A stretch of DNA of 64,000 bases from CAZMMV01 sp964567475 (GTDB lineage: Bacteria > Bacillota > Clostridia > Tissierellales > Tissierellaceae): NCBI GenBank assembly GCA_964567475.1, contig CAZMMV010000002.1, positions 1 to 64,000 of the forward strand, given 5' to 3'. The translations under genes and the position numbers were made by a program. Below are positions 43,712 through 52,173 of the stretch, in pieces. The notes under the pieces were generated by a model. It ran no database searches. It was not told the origin of the DNA and was given only the letters and a program-made list of their open reading frames with translations. The stretch's first letter is position 1. Every line of letters begins with the position of its first letter.

Positions 43712-44668
43712 TTATCCCCCTATCTCATTCATATCTTTATTTATATATTTACCTTCTTCTAAGTTGTGAGATTCTTCTTTTTCCTCTATAGACTTAAGTA
43801 TTAACTTTGTCATATCCTCTCCACTTCTCAAAGCCTTCTTCAAATCTACTTCTCTATTTGAATGAAGACAAAGTTTTAAAGCTCCATTAGAGGTAAGTCT
43901 AACCCTATTGCAATTTTCACAAAACTTGCAAGATATAGGATTTATTATACCAACCTTCCCCTTGCCATTAGGTAATTTATAATAAACTGCAGGAGAAGAT
44001 ATATCTTCTCTAGAAACTGCTTTTAATTCTTTCAGCTCTTGCAAAATCACATCATTAGATAAAAACTTTTCCTTTGCCCAATGAGCAATATGACCAATTG
44101 GCATTAATTCAATAAATCTTAAATCTATTTTTTCTCTTTCTGTTATCCTTGCTAAGGACCCTATTTCATCATCATTAAATCCTCCTATTAATACTGTATT
44201 TATTTTAATAGGAGTCAATCCTACTCTTTTTGCTTCTTCTATACCTTCAAGTACATCTTTTAAATTTCCACCTCGAGTTATCTCTTTGTATTTATTTTCG
44301 TCCAATGTATCCAAACTAATATTTACCCTATTAAGACCTGCATTTTTTAAATCCTCAGCCATATCCTTTAACAAAATACCATTAGTAGTCATAGCTAAAT
44401 CCTTTACCCCTTTTAATTCTGATACTTTAGATATTAAATCTACAATACCATACCGTACTAAAGGCTCTCCTCCAGTAAACCTTATTTTATCTATCCCTAA
44501 ATCTACAAATATCTTAGTTATTTCATATACTTCCTCTAGACTCAACATATCTTCATGTAAAAACTTATTTATTCCTTTTTCAGGCATACAATATTTGCAT
44601 CTTAAATTACATCTATCTGTTAATGAAATTCTAAGATAATTTATTTTTCTACCAAAAGAGTCTTTCAT
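43712..44668 (-). CDS. moaA: GTP 3',8-cyclase (radical SAM)
   Basis: A 318-aa radical SAM enzyme opening molybdopterin synthesis from GTP. The N-terminal cluster motif CNLRCKYC lies near residue 19. RFTGGEPL near 62 binds SAM. The C-terminal second [4Fe-4S] is carried by CKFCENCNRVRLTSNGALKLC near 248. The C-terminus of many MoaA proteins ends in GG; this one ends MNEIGG, which matches. The ATG follows AAGGTGAG. It lies between moeA and moaC in the formate dehydrogenase cofactor operon. Confidence 0.96.
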   Translation of the reverse strand: MKDSFGRKINYLRISLTDRCNLRCKYCMPEKGINKFLHEDMLSLEEVYEITKIFVDLGIDKIRFTGGEPLVRYGIVDLISKVSELKGVKDLAMTTNGILLKDMAEDLKNAGLNRVNISLDTLDENKYKEITRGGNLKDVLEGIEEAKRVGLTPIKINTVLIGGFNDDEIGSLARITEREKIDLRFIELMPIGHIAHWAKEKFLSNDVILQELKELKAVSREDISSPAVYYKLPNGKGKVGIINPISCKFCENCNRVRLTSNGALKLCLHSNREVDLKKALRSGEDMTKLILKSIEEKEESHNLEEGKYINKDMNEIGG

Positions 44669-44715
44669 CTACTCACCTTTTCAAATACATTTTTTAATCA
44701 GCTTGTATATTATTC

Positions 44716-45948
44716 TTATCTAACTTCTAATAAATCTAAAAGTTCTATTTCTACCTTATCTCCACTTCTATAAGGTCCTTTTCCAGCCTTTACAAAAAAT
44801 AATGAATTTGTATTGGATAAACTTGATAATACACCAGAACTATGTTTGCTTGGTAATTCTGTAAAAACCTGACCATCTTCATAATAAGTTCTTCCTCTAA
44901 CATATCTATTTTGCTTACTTACCTTTGTAAAGTCGTTTTTAAGAATTGAACTTAACTTTTTCAAACTATAATCCTTGTTTCCTCTTAATCTCTTAATTAT
45001 AGGTCTTACAAACAACTCAAAAGTCATATATGCAGCAGCTGGATTTCCTGAAAGTCCAAATAAAAGCTTATCTTTGTATTTTGCAACTGCTATAGGAGTT
45101 CCTGGTTTCATATTTACTCTCCAAAATAAAATATCTCCACCAAGTTCTTGAAATGCTTCCTTTACAAGGTCTGCATCACCTACAGAAACTCCTCCTGTAG
45201 TTATAATCATATCTACATCTTCTATAGAATCTTTTAACTTTTCCTTTATAAAATCTATATCATCTCTAGAAATACCCAACATAATAGCCTGTCCACCTAA
45301 TTTTTCAACTGCAGCAGCAATTGTATAGGAATTACTATTTCTTATTTTGCCATTTTTAATTTCTTCTTCTATATTTACTAATTCATCTCCTGTGGCCAAT
45401 ATACCAACTCTTGGTTTTTTATATACTTTTACATTCTTTTTGCCTAAAGTAGCTAGTATCCCTATATCTGCAACTCCCAAAGTTTTACCCTTTTTTAAAA
45501 TTATATCACCAAACTCTATATCTTCTCCAGCTTTAACTATATTTGAATTAGCTACAAAAGAATTATATATTTTTACTTCTTCATCTGTAAAGTCTGTAAT
45601 CTCATACATTATAATAACATCTGCACCTTGTGGAATTTTAGCTCCTGTCATTATTCTAATAGCTTGGCCCTTTCCCACTTTTTTATCACTCACATATCCT
45701 GCTGCAATTGAGTCTATAACTTCTAATCTTATAGGATTTTCCTTACTTGCATTTACTATATCTACAGATCTTACTGCATATCCATCAAGTGGCGATCTAT
45801 CAAATGGCGGCATATTAATATCCGAAATTATATCTTCTGCCAGTATATACCCCAAACCTTCCGAAATCGGAATATCTATTAATTTTATATTTAAATTTTG
45901 TTTTAATAATATTTGTTTTGCCTCTTCTATTGCAATTCTTTCTAACAT
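44716..45948 (-). CDS. moeA: Molybdopterin molybdenumtransferase
   Basis: A 410-aa enzyme inserting molybdate (or tungstate) into adenylated molybdopterin. It has PPFDRSPLDGYAV near 47, GQAIRIMTGAKIPQGAD near 92, ILATGDEL near 178, TTGGVSVGD near 250, and MKPGTPIAVA near 281, in the domain order of MoeA. The ATG lies 8 bases after AAAGGAG. The 158-base gap to mobA contains palindrome copy 3, so moeA-moaA-moaC may form a partly separate transcript. Confidence 0.96.
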   Translation of the reverse strand: MLERIAIEEAKQILLKQNLNIKLIDIPISEGLGYILAEDIISDINMPPFDRSPLDGYAVRSVDIVNASKENPIRLEVIDSIAAGYVSDKKVGKGQAIRIMTGAKIPQGADVIIMYEITDFTDEEVKIYNSFVANSNIVKAGEDIEFGDIILKKGKTLGVADIGILATLGKKNVKVYKKPRVGILATGDELVNIEEEIKNGKIRNSNSYTIAAAVEKLGGQAIMLGISRDDIDFIKEKLKDSIEDVDMIITTGGVSVGDADLVKEAFQELGGDILFWRVNMKPGTPIAVAKYKDKLLFGLSGNPAAAYMTFELFVRPIIKRLRGNKDYSLKKLSSILKNDFTKVSKQNRYVRGRTYYEDGQVFTELPSKHSSGVLSSLSNTNSLFFVKAGKGPYRSGDKVEIELLDLLEVR

Positions 45949-46058
45949 ATCGTCTCTCCTTTACATTGCTACTTTATTTATTCTAGTTATATGTGAATAT
46001 ATATTATATTCTCAAAATTAACAAGTTCTACCTAAGCATTACAATATTAACTATAGAT

Positions 46059-46109
46059 TAAAATAAGTATCAAAAATGGTGCCAGGCACCATTTTTGATA
46101 CTTATTTTA
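46059..46109. repeat. 51-bp perfect palindromic repeat, copy 3
   Basis: Twenty-five-base arms around a single A, core GGTGCC-A-GGCACC, identical to copies 1 and 2 over 22 bases per arm. It lies between mobA (stop at 46107) and moeA on the same strand and overlaps the mobA stop. Confidence 0.9.
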
Positions 46110-46721
46110 CTTATTTAGGTATTTATTTAAATCTTCCTTATTGTTAAGATTTAAAAACATATCTAAACTATTAGTATAGTCTTTTGCTTTATCTTCTTCT
46201 ATATAATTTACTTTTAGAGTCTTTAAAAATCTATATATAGCCCTTTTATTTTCTAATAAATACTTTTCAATTTTACCTGTTATATTCTTAGAATAAAATC
46301 CATAAAGAGGTTCTATACCATCCTTGTGTTTTGTTATACAGGCTTCCACATCATCACTATTTATACTCTCTTTCATATATCTTATATAATCAATATTTAT
46401 ATTTGGCATATCGCACCCAATTACAAAAGCATATTTAGATTTAGATTCTGTAAGTCCTGCATGTATACCACTCAATGGTCCCATGCCTACTATTTTATCT
46501 GTAATTATCTTATGATTGAACCCTATATACTCTTCAGGTTTATTTGTAACTATAATTATTTCATCAAACTCTTCTTCTAGATCTTCAACAACTATATTCA
46601 TAAGTCTTTTTTGATTAACTTCTAAGAATTGTTTATCAAATCCCATTCTAGAACTTTTACCACCTGCCAGTATTATCCCTGTACCAAACTTTGCTGTAGA
46701 ACTATTTTCTAGCACAGTCAT
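46107..46721 (-). CDS. mobA: Molybdenum cofactor guanylyltransferase
   Basis: A 204-aa nucleotidyltransferase adding GMP to molybdenum cofactor, giving the MGD form required by formate dehydrogenase. It has the N-terminal nucleotide-binding motif GIILAGGKSSRMGFDKQ near residue 16, VGMGPLSGIHAGL near 78, and VIGCDMPNI near 98. It overlaps the end of mog by 20 bases and has GGAAGGG before the ATG. The product acts with MobB encoded at 39197. Confidence 0.94.
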   Translation of the reverse strand: MTVLENSSTAKFGTGIILAGGKSSRMGFDKQFLEVNQKRLMNIVVEDLEEEFDEIIIVTNKPEEYIGFNHKIITDKIVGMGPLSGIHAGLTESKSKYAFVIGCDMPNINIDYIRYMKESINSDDVEACITKHKDGIEPLYGFYSKNITGKIEKYLLENKRAIYRFLKTLKVNYIEEDKAKDYTNSLDMFLNLNNKEDLNKYLNK

Positions 46722-47193
46722 GAGCCCTTCCTGTTAATATTTCTAAACCATGGTCTATACTGTCTATTATATAAGTTAAAGACTCCTCTACTGCCTTTGG
46801 ACTACCAGGTAGGTTTATTATCAATGTACTATTTCTAATTCCTGACACTGCCCTAGATAGCATGGCCCTTGGTGTAATACTAAGACTATAGCTTCTTATG
46901 GCTTCAGATATTCCATTAGCCATTCTATGACAAGCCCTTATAGTCGCTTCTGGAGTTACATCTCTTGGACTAAAACCAGTACCTCCAGTTGTTAGTATTA
47001 AATCAACTTTTTCATCGTCTGCCATATAAAGCAATGTATTATAAATGGAATCTTCATCATCTGGGATTATCCTTTTTACTTTTACTTTATATCCTTTAGC
47101 CTCTACTATACTTTTTATGAGCTCTCCTGATTTGTCTACTCTTTCTCCAATAGAAGCCTTATCACTTGCTGTAATTATGCCTACTTCAAACAT
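46702..47193 (-). CDS. mog: Molybdopterin adenylyltransferase-type protein (MogA/MoaB)
   Basis: A 163-aa protein of the MogA/MoaB fold that adenylates molybdopterin before metal insertion by MoeA. It has GIITASDKASIGER near residue 5, TTGGTGFSPRDVTPEAT near 75, and INLPGSPKAVEE near 135. The start is the ATG at 47193 after AAAGGTGAG; the GTG at 47202 overlaps that site. It is 17 bases downstream of the NuoG-like gene, showing that the diaphorase and cofactor genes form one operon. Confidence 0.93.
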   Translation of the reverse strand: MFEVGIITASDKASIGERVDKSGELIKSIVEAKGYKVKVKRIIPDDEDSIYNTLLYMADDEKVDLILTTGGTGFSPRDVTPEATIRACHRMANGISEAIRSYSLSITPRAMLSRAVSGIRNSTLIINLPGSPKAVEESLTYIIDSIDHGLEILTGRAHDCARK

Positions 47194-47210
47194 TTTACTC
47201 ACCTTTTATA

Positions 47211-48146
47211 TTAAACTTCTTCTATTTTTTCTATCTTTTCTATTAACTCAGCTATACCTAGAGTCTTTGCCCATGTTGAAGGAACAAATTCCCCACCAAT
47301 TTTTCTATATGGCTGATCTGGATTGTCTAAATATTTTAGCTCTGTAGTCAATCTACCTTGAAGACATAGTGGTCTTCCATTAGCTGGCTCTTTTGCCCTT
47401 ACTGCTATATTTTTACCCTTTTTAGACAATACTTCAAATTCACATCCATATGCACAAGAATCACAGTTTACAGTTTTTGAATCTGCTTCCCACACTCTTG
47501 ATTTTCCAAGTTCTCGCTTGTCTATCAATGCTCCAACTGGACATACAGAAACACATCTATTACAAGATACACATTTTGATGATTCAAATGTATCATCCGC
47601 ATCTAATACTACTCTAGTTTCATATCCTCTACCAGCAAAAGATAATACTTCTCTTTCATCTTTTATCTCTGCACAAGTTCTCACACATTTACCACAAAGT
47701 ATACATTTACTATCATCCTTTAATATATAAGGACTTGAAGTATCTACAAATTTTGGTCTCACTGCTCCATCATGTTCCCTAAATCTTACACCATATCTAT
47801 AAGCATACTCTTGAAGCAAGCACTTACCTGCCTTGTGACAAGTCAAACAGTCATTTGGATGACTATCTAATAATAATTGTAAAATATCTCTTCTTACTTT
47901 TACTACCCTATCAGATTCAGTGCTTACTATCATTCCATCTTTCACCTTTGTAGAACATGATGTTTGAAGTTTTTTACTACCTTCTATTTCTACTACACAC
48001 AATCTACAAGCAGATACTAATTCTAAATTTGAATCATAGCAAAGAGCTGGAATATCTATACCTATTGTTTGGGCTGCTTTTAAAACTGTATATTCTTTAG
48101 GTACTGTTACTTCTTTACCATCTATGGTTAAAGTTACATCACTCAT
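47211..48146 (-). CDS. NuoG/HylA-like iron-sulfur electron-transfer subunit
   Basis: A 311-aa Fe-S protein clearly paralogous to the N-terminus of the fdhF product. It has [2Fe-2S] CYDSNLELVSACRLC, His-Cys3 HPNDCLTCHKAGKC, and two [4Fe-4S] motifs (CILCGKCVRTC, CVSCNRCVSVC). It even has the Mo-enzyme-type cluster CDSCAYGC near 230 with its fourth Cys near 258. It stops about 40 residues later, before any catalytic domain. It therefore serves as a wire with up to five clusters. HylA-type subunits of bifurcating formate dehydrogenases (HylCBA/FdhF2 in Clostridium acidurici, from memory) are similar. It lies 15 bases from the NuoF gene. Confidence 0.88.
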   Translation of the reverse strand: MSDVTLTIDGKEVTVPKEYTVLKAAQTIGIDIPALCYDSNLELVSACRLCVVEIEGSKKLQTSCSTKVKDGMIVSTESDRVVKVRRDILQLLLDSHPNDCLTCHKAGKCLLQEYAYRYGVRFREHDGAVRPKFVDTSSPYILKDDSKCILCGKCVRTCAEIKDEREVLSFAGRGYETRVVLDADDTFESSKCVSCNRCVSVCPVGALIDKRELGKSRVWEADSKTVNCDSCAYGCEFEVLSKKGKNIAVRAKEPANGRPLCLQGRLTTELKYLDNPDQPYRKIGGEFVPSTWAKTLGIAELIEKIEKIEEV

Positions 48147-48161
48147 ATTCTTTGCTCCTTT

Positions 48162-50051
48162 CTATCTTTTAATTATTGCTCCTACTGGACATGATTCCAT
48201 ACAAGTACCACATTTTATACATGCTGAAGTATCTATTACATGTCTTTCTTTTACTTTTCCATCTATACAAGAAACTGGACAATTTTTAGCACATTTTGTA
48301 CATCCTATACATTTATCTGTAATATAATATTCTAAGAGTTTTTGACATGTTCCTGCTGGACATTTTTTATCTTTTATATGAGCTTCATATTCATCTCTAA
48401 AATATTTTATAGTACTAGTTACTGGATTTGAAGCAGTTTGTCCCAATCCACAAAGTGATGCAGAACTTATTGTTTCGGCTAAGGATTCCATTCTTTCTAT
48501 GTCTCCCTCTTCACCTTTTCCTTCTGTTATTCTTTCTAACATTTCTAACATTCTTTTAGTTCCTTCTCTACATGGTACACATTTCCCACAAGATTCTTCT
48601 ACTGTAAAATCTAAAAAGAATCTAGCTATATCAACCATACAGTTATCTTCATCCATTACTACTAGTCCACCTGAACCCATTATAGAACCCAAGGATTTTA
48701 GAGATTCATAATCTACAGGAGTATCTAAATGTTCTTCTGGTATACATCCACCTGATGGTCCACCTGTTTGTATTGCTTTGAATTTCTTTCCATTAGGTAT
48801 TCCTCCACCAATATCATATATAATTTCTCTCAAGGTAACTCCCATTGGAATTTCAATTAAACCTGTATTTACAATCTTACCACCTAAAGCGAAAACCTTT
48901 GTTCCTGGTGATTTTTCTGTTCCTATACTCCTAAACCAATCTGATCCTTTTTGAAATATAATTGGTATATTTGCTAATGTTTCTACATTATTTATAATAG
49001 TCGGTTTACCCCATAATCCTTTGTGAGCAGTTCTATTAATCTTAACCCTTGGCATACCTCTCTTGCCTTCTATAGACTCCATAAGTGCTGTTCCTTCTCC
49101 ACATACAAAGGCACCTGCACCAAGTCTAAGCTCTATATCAAAACTAAAATCTGTTCCAAATATATTTTCTCCTAAAATTCCGTATTCTTTTGCTTGGTCT
49201 ATAGCTACTTTCAATCTATTGACAGCTATTGGATATTCTGCTCTAACATAAACAAATCCTTTACTAGCTCCTACTGCATATCCTGCTATAGCCATAGCTT
49301 CTAACACTGAGTTAGGGTCACCTTCTAATATACTTCTATCCATGAATGCACCTGGATCTCCCTCATCTGCATTACAGATTATATATTTCTGATCTGCATC
49401 ATATTTATATGCAGTTTCCCATTTTCGTCCTGTGGGAAAACCTGCTCCTCCTCTACCTCTTAGGTTAGAATCCTTCATAACTTGAATAACTTCAGCTGGA
49501 CTCATTTCTGTAACTATTTTACCCAAGGCCTCATAACCATCCAAAGCTATGTATTCTTCAATATCTTCTGGAGCTATGATTCCACAATTCCTTAGGGCAA
49601 CTCTAGTTTGTTTTTTATAAAAATTAACCTCTGTAACTGGTTTTATTTTACCATCTACTAATGATTCCTTAAATAATCTTCTCTTTACTATATTTCCTTT
49701 TATTATATGTTCTTTTATTATTTCATCAACATCACCTAATTCAACATGGCTATAGAATACTCCCTCAGGATAAACTACAACATTGGGTCCTGACTCACAT
49801 AAACCAAAACATCCTGTAAATATTACTTTAACATCATCTTCTAGGCCATTTTCTTTTACCTTTTCTTCTAATAAAGCTTTTATTTCATCTCCATTAGAAG
49901 AGTGACATCCTGTACCACCACAAACTAAAATATGATATTTTTTATGCTCTTCTTTTTCATCTATATATTTCTTATCTATACCTAATTGGCGTAGTTTCAT
50001 TTTACCTATTGCTCTATCTTTTATCTCTCTTAATTCTTTTACTGTGATCAC
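48162..50051 (-). CDS. nuoF: NuoF/HydB-type NAD(P)H diaphorase subunit
   Basis: A 629-aa flavoprotein. The N-terminal thioredoxin-like [2Fe-2S] domain is at about 35-120 (CGGTGCHSSNG, CFGLCESGP). The FMN/NADH-binding core includes LRGRGGAGFPTGRKW near 195, NADEGDPGAFMDRS near 228, and GAGAFVCGEGTALMESIEG near 320. The N3-type [4Fe-4S] motif SCGKCVPCREGT lies near 487. A C-terminal 2[4Fe-4S] ferredoxin domain has CIGCTKCAKNCP and CIKCGTCMESCP. This architecture is that of HydB/HylB in electron-bifurcating hydrogenases and formate dehydrogenases, coupling NAD(P) and ferredoxin. GTG start after GGGGGCGG. Confidence 0.93.
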   Translation of the reverse strand: MITVKELREIKDRAIGKMKLRQLGIDKKYIDEKEEHKKYHILVCGGTGCHSSNGDEIKALLEEKVKENGLEDDVKVIFTGCFGLCESGPNVVVYPEGVFYSHVELGDVDEIIKEHIIKGNIVKRRLFKESLVDGKIKPVTEVNFYKKQTRVALRNCGIIAPEDIEEYIALDGYEALGKIVTEMSPAEVIQVMKDSNLRGRGGAGFPTGRKWETAYKYDADQKYIICNADEGDPGAFMDRSILEGDPNSVLEAMAIAGYAVGASKGFVYVRAEYPIAVNRLKVAIDQAKEYGILGENIFGTDFSFDIELRLGAGAFVCGEGTALMESIEGKRGMPRVKINRTAHKGLWGKPTIINNVETLANIPIIFQKGSDWFRSIGTEKSPGTKVFALGGKIVNTGLIEIPMGVTLREIIYDIGGGIPNGKKFKAIQTGGPSGGCIPEEHLDTPVDYESLKSLGSIMGSGGLVVMDEDNCMVDIARFFLDFTVEESCGKCVPCREGTKRMLEMLERITEGKGEEGDIERMESLAETISSASLCGLGQTASNPVTSTIKYFRDEYEAHIKDKKCPAGTCQKLLEYYITDKCIGCTKCAKNCPVSCIDGKVKERHVIDTSACIKCGTCMESCPVGAIIKR

Positions 50052-50066
50052 ATTACCGCCCCCATA

Positions 50067-50552
50067 TTATCTATATTGTTCTATTATTCCTTTAATATCT
50101 TCAGGTTTCAATCTTCCGTATACATGATCATTAACTACTAAAACTGGAGCTAATCCACAGGCTCCCAGACATCTAGTTGCGGAAAGAGAAAACTTCATAT
50201 CCGGAGTAGTTTCATCTACTCCTATTCCTAATTCCTTGATAACTTCATTTAATATTTCTTGACCACCTCTTACATAACAGGCCGTACCTAAACAAACTCC
50301 TATTTTAAATTCACCCTTAGGTATCAATGAAAACTGAGAATAAAAAGTAGCTACTCCATAAACTTCAGATATAGGAATCTTTAAATCTTTAGATATTATT
50401 TTTAGCACTTCCTTAGGCAAGTATCCAAATTGATTTTGAGCCTCTTGCAATACCGGCATTAAAGCACCTTGTTTTTCCTTGTTATCTTCTATAAAGATTT
50501 TAAATTCCTCAAGTTTTTCTTTGTTTTCTTCTAAATCAAACTTAAATTCCAT
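50067..50552 (-). CDS. nuoE: NuoE/HydC-type [2Fe-2S] subunit
   Basis: A 161-aa thioredoxin-like ferredoxin. It has a helical N-terminus, PISEVYGVATFYSQFSL near residue 69, CLGTACYVRGG near 93 and SATRCLGACGLAPV near 130, giving four cysteines for one [2Fe-2S] cluster. It forms the first gene of an operon that runs through NuoF, the NuoG-like subunit and five cofactor genes. It is 15 bases from the NuoF gene. The ATG follows GGAGGAG. The upstream gap (50553-50806) is the divergent promoter region. Confidence 0.93.
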   Translation of the reverse strand: MEFKFDLEENKEKLEEFKIFIEDNKEKQGALMPVLQEAQNQFGYLPKEVLKIISKDLKIPISEVYGVATFYSQFSLIPKGEFKIGVCLGTACYVRGGQEILNEVIKELGIGVDETTPDMKFSLSATRCLGACGLAPVLVVNDHVYGRLKPEDIKGIIEQYR

Positions 50553-50806
50553 TTTGCTCCTCCTTTATACAATAAAACAAATTACAAAATATATGAGCTG
50601 ATAACAAGTCTATTTATATTTAAATTAAGATTATTATAGCCTTATTTTATAATAGATTTTTCTATATTTACTTATAAATTTATTATTTTGAATTTTCTTA
50701 TAATCACTAACATTTTATTATATTAACTATACTTTGTCAATTATTCCGACTATAATATACCTATATATGTTATAGTTAATTTTACTAATTAAAATGGAGG
50801 TGAATT

Positions 50807-51106
50807 ATGGATTTATTATTACATTATAACACTAAGGAAATTCTTTTACTAAGTTATTTATTTGTAATCAATATAATTTCATTTATATTATTTGCTATTG
50901 ATAAAAGAAGAGCTAAAAGAAAAGAGTGGAGAATTAGTGAAAGTGCCTTATTAATTTCTTCATTTATAGGGGGATCAACTGGTGCTCTTATTTCTATGGT
51001 TATCTTCAAACATAAATTATCTAAGAAAAGGTTTTATATACTTGTTCCTATTTTCATCGTATTTAATAAGCTAATTACAATATGGATATTTAGTATGGTC
51101 AAATAA
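50807..51106 (+). CDS. DUF1294 family membrane protein
   Basis: A 99-aa protein with two or three membrane segments. It contains the family pattern FAIDKRRAKRKEWRISESALLISSFIGGSTGALISM, followed by KHKLSKKRFYILVPIF. DUF1294 proteins are small membrane proteins of unknown role, sometimes fused to cold-shock domains; no such domain is present here. It is a lone gene, divergent from the formate dehydrogenase operon, with its own terminator. The ATG follows GGAGG. Confidence 0.85.
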   Translation: MDLLLHYNTKEILLLSYLFVINIISFILFAIDKRRAKRKEWRISESALLISSFIGGSTGALISMVIFKHKLSKKRFYILVPIFIVFNKLITIWIFSMVK

Positions 51107-51125
51107 TTGAATTATAAAAGATAAA

Positions 51126-51153
51126 ATGGAAACTTTAATATTAAAGTTTCCAT
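51126..51153 (+). terminator. Terminator of the DUF1294 gene
   Basis: Thirteen-bp perfect stem ATGGAAACTTTAA/TTAAAGTTTCCAT with a 2-base centre (real loop at least 4). The T-tract is weak. Confidence 0.7.
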
Positions 51154-51266
51154 TCAACTGATGATCAATCTTACAAATCTATTATAGAAAATTTCATTGA
51201 TACAGTGTTATTTTCCACTATTATGGGGTAAAATTATAAGTAAAATAACTATATGGAGTGAATGAT

Positions 51267-51824
51267 TTGGAATCTATTGAAATAATGGTAAAAGAACATG
51301 AAAATATAAGAAGAATTCTTAAAGTTACTAGAAATGTTTGTTATAGACTTATGACTAAGGGTGATTATGATTTAAATGATTTCCCTAGGATTATTGACTT
51401 TATAAGGACATATGCAGATAAGCATCATCACGGGAAAGAAGAAGATATCCTCTTTAAAACTATGAAGTCAGAACTAGAAGCACTTGCAAAATCTGGTGCA
51501 ATAACTGGTATGTATATAGAACATGATCAAGGAAGACTTTTTATACTCAATCTGGAAAAAGCTTTAAAAGAATTTGAAAACGGTAATGATCAAGCAAGAA
51601 TGGACATAATAGCAAATGCAATTGCCTATACTGATTTATTAGATAGACATATACAAAAGGAAAATACAGCTTTATATAAGTTTGCTGAGAGGATGCTTAG
51701 TAGGGAAAGTAAAACTTTCATAAATGAAGAATCTAAAAAAGTAGAGGATGTAGCAAGTGATTCTGGACTGCAAGATAAATATATCTCTTTACTTGAAGAA
51801 CTTGAAGATAAATATTTAAAATAA
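51267..51824 (+). CDS. Hemerythrin domain protein
   Basis: A protein of about 185 aa with the hemerythrin histidine pattern: MVKEHENI near residue 7, ADKHHHGKEEDILF near 52, YIEHDQGR near 86, and DLLDRHIQKENTALY near 127. The non-heme diiron site may bind O2 or NO, or serve as an iron store. I place the start at the TTG at 51267, 6 bases after GGAGTG; a GTG at 51258 overlaps that site. It is a single gene. With the flavodiiron, ferritin-like and Fnr-like genes in the window it fits oxygen or NO defence (inference). Confidence 0.9.
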   Translation: MESIEIMVKEHENIRRILKVTRNVCYRLMTKGDYDLNDFPRIIDFIRTYADKHHHGKEEDILFKTMKSELEALAKSGAITGMYIEHDQGRLFILNLEKALKEFENGNDQARMDIIANAIAYTDLLDRHIQKENTALYKFAERMLSRESKTFINEESKKVEDVASDSGLQDKYISLLEELEDKYLK

Positions 51825-51872
51825 TACAAAAACAATATGCACTTACGGCTCCTAAATTTGGAGTGCCTATCA

Positions 51873-52085
51873 TTATTTATTTACTGATTCTACAACACTT
51901 TTCCTCCAATCATAATAAGAGATAAAAAGATCTTCTCCTTCCACATATCCCATCTTATTTAATATTTCAACAAAAGGCCTATAAATATCTTCAGCCAATC
52001 CAAAAGATAAGTCTCCAGTTCCACTTATTATATCATCCCCCATAGAAGCAAAAAGTCCTGGTATAAAAATAATAGGATAATTCAT
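51873..52085 (-). pseudogene. Truncated lipase/LCAT-like alpha/beta hydrolase, N-terminal fragment
   Basis: A 70-codon frame encodes IIFIPGLFASMGDD followed by a segment ending GEDLFISYYDWRKS, which resembles the N-terminus of lecithin:cholesterol acyltransferase-like or PGAP1-like lipases. These are normally several hundred residues with a Ser-His-Asp triad. Here the frame stops just after the DWRKS motif, before the nucleophile, and no continuation is seen in the 48 bases downstream. The ribosome-binding site (AAGGGTGG) and ATG (52085) are intact. It is best read as a gene remnant, though a small protein cannot be excluded. Confidence 0.6.
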
Positions 52086-52173
52086 TATAATTCCACCCTT
52101 CATTTTTATACCAGGATATTCAATAAGTTTATCTTAGTGATTAAATTTCATTAATTTTATTAATTCTTTTAGT

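Noticed and set aside
47211..48146. NuoG-like gene as a truncated formate dehydrogenase pseudogene
   Set aside because: All cluster-binding cysteines are intact, gene spacing with neighbours is tight, and similar short subunits are known in bifurcating enzyme complexes.
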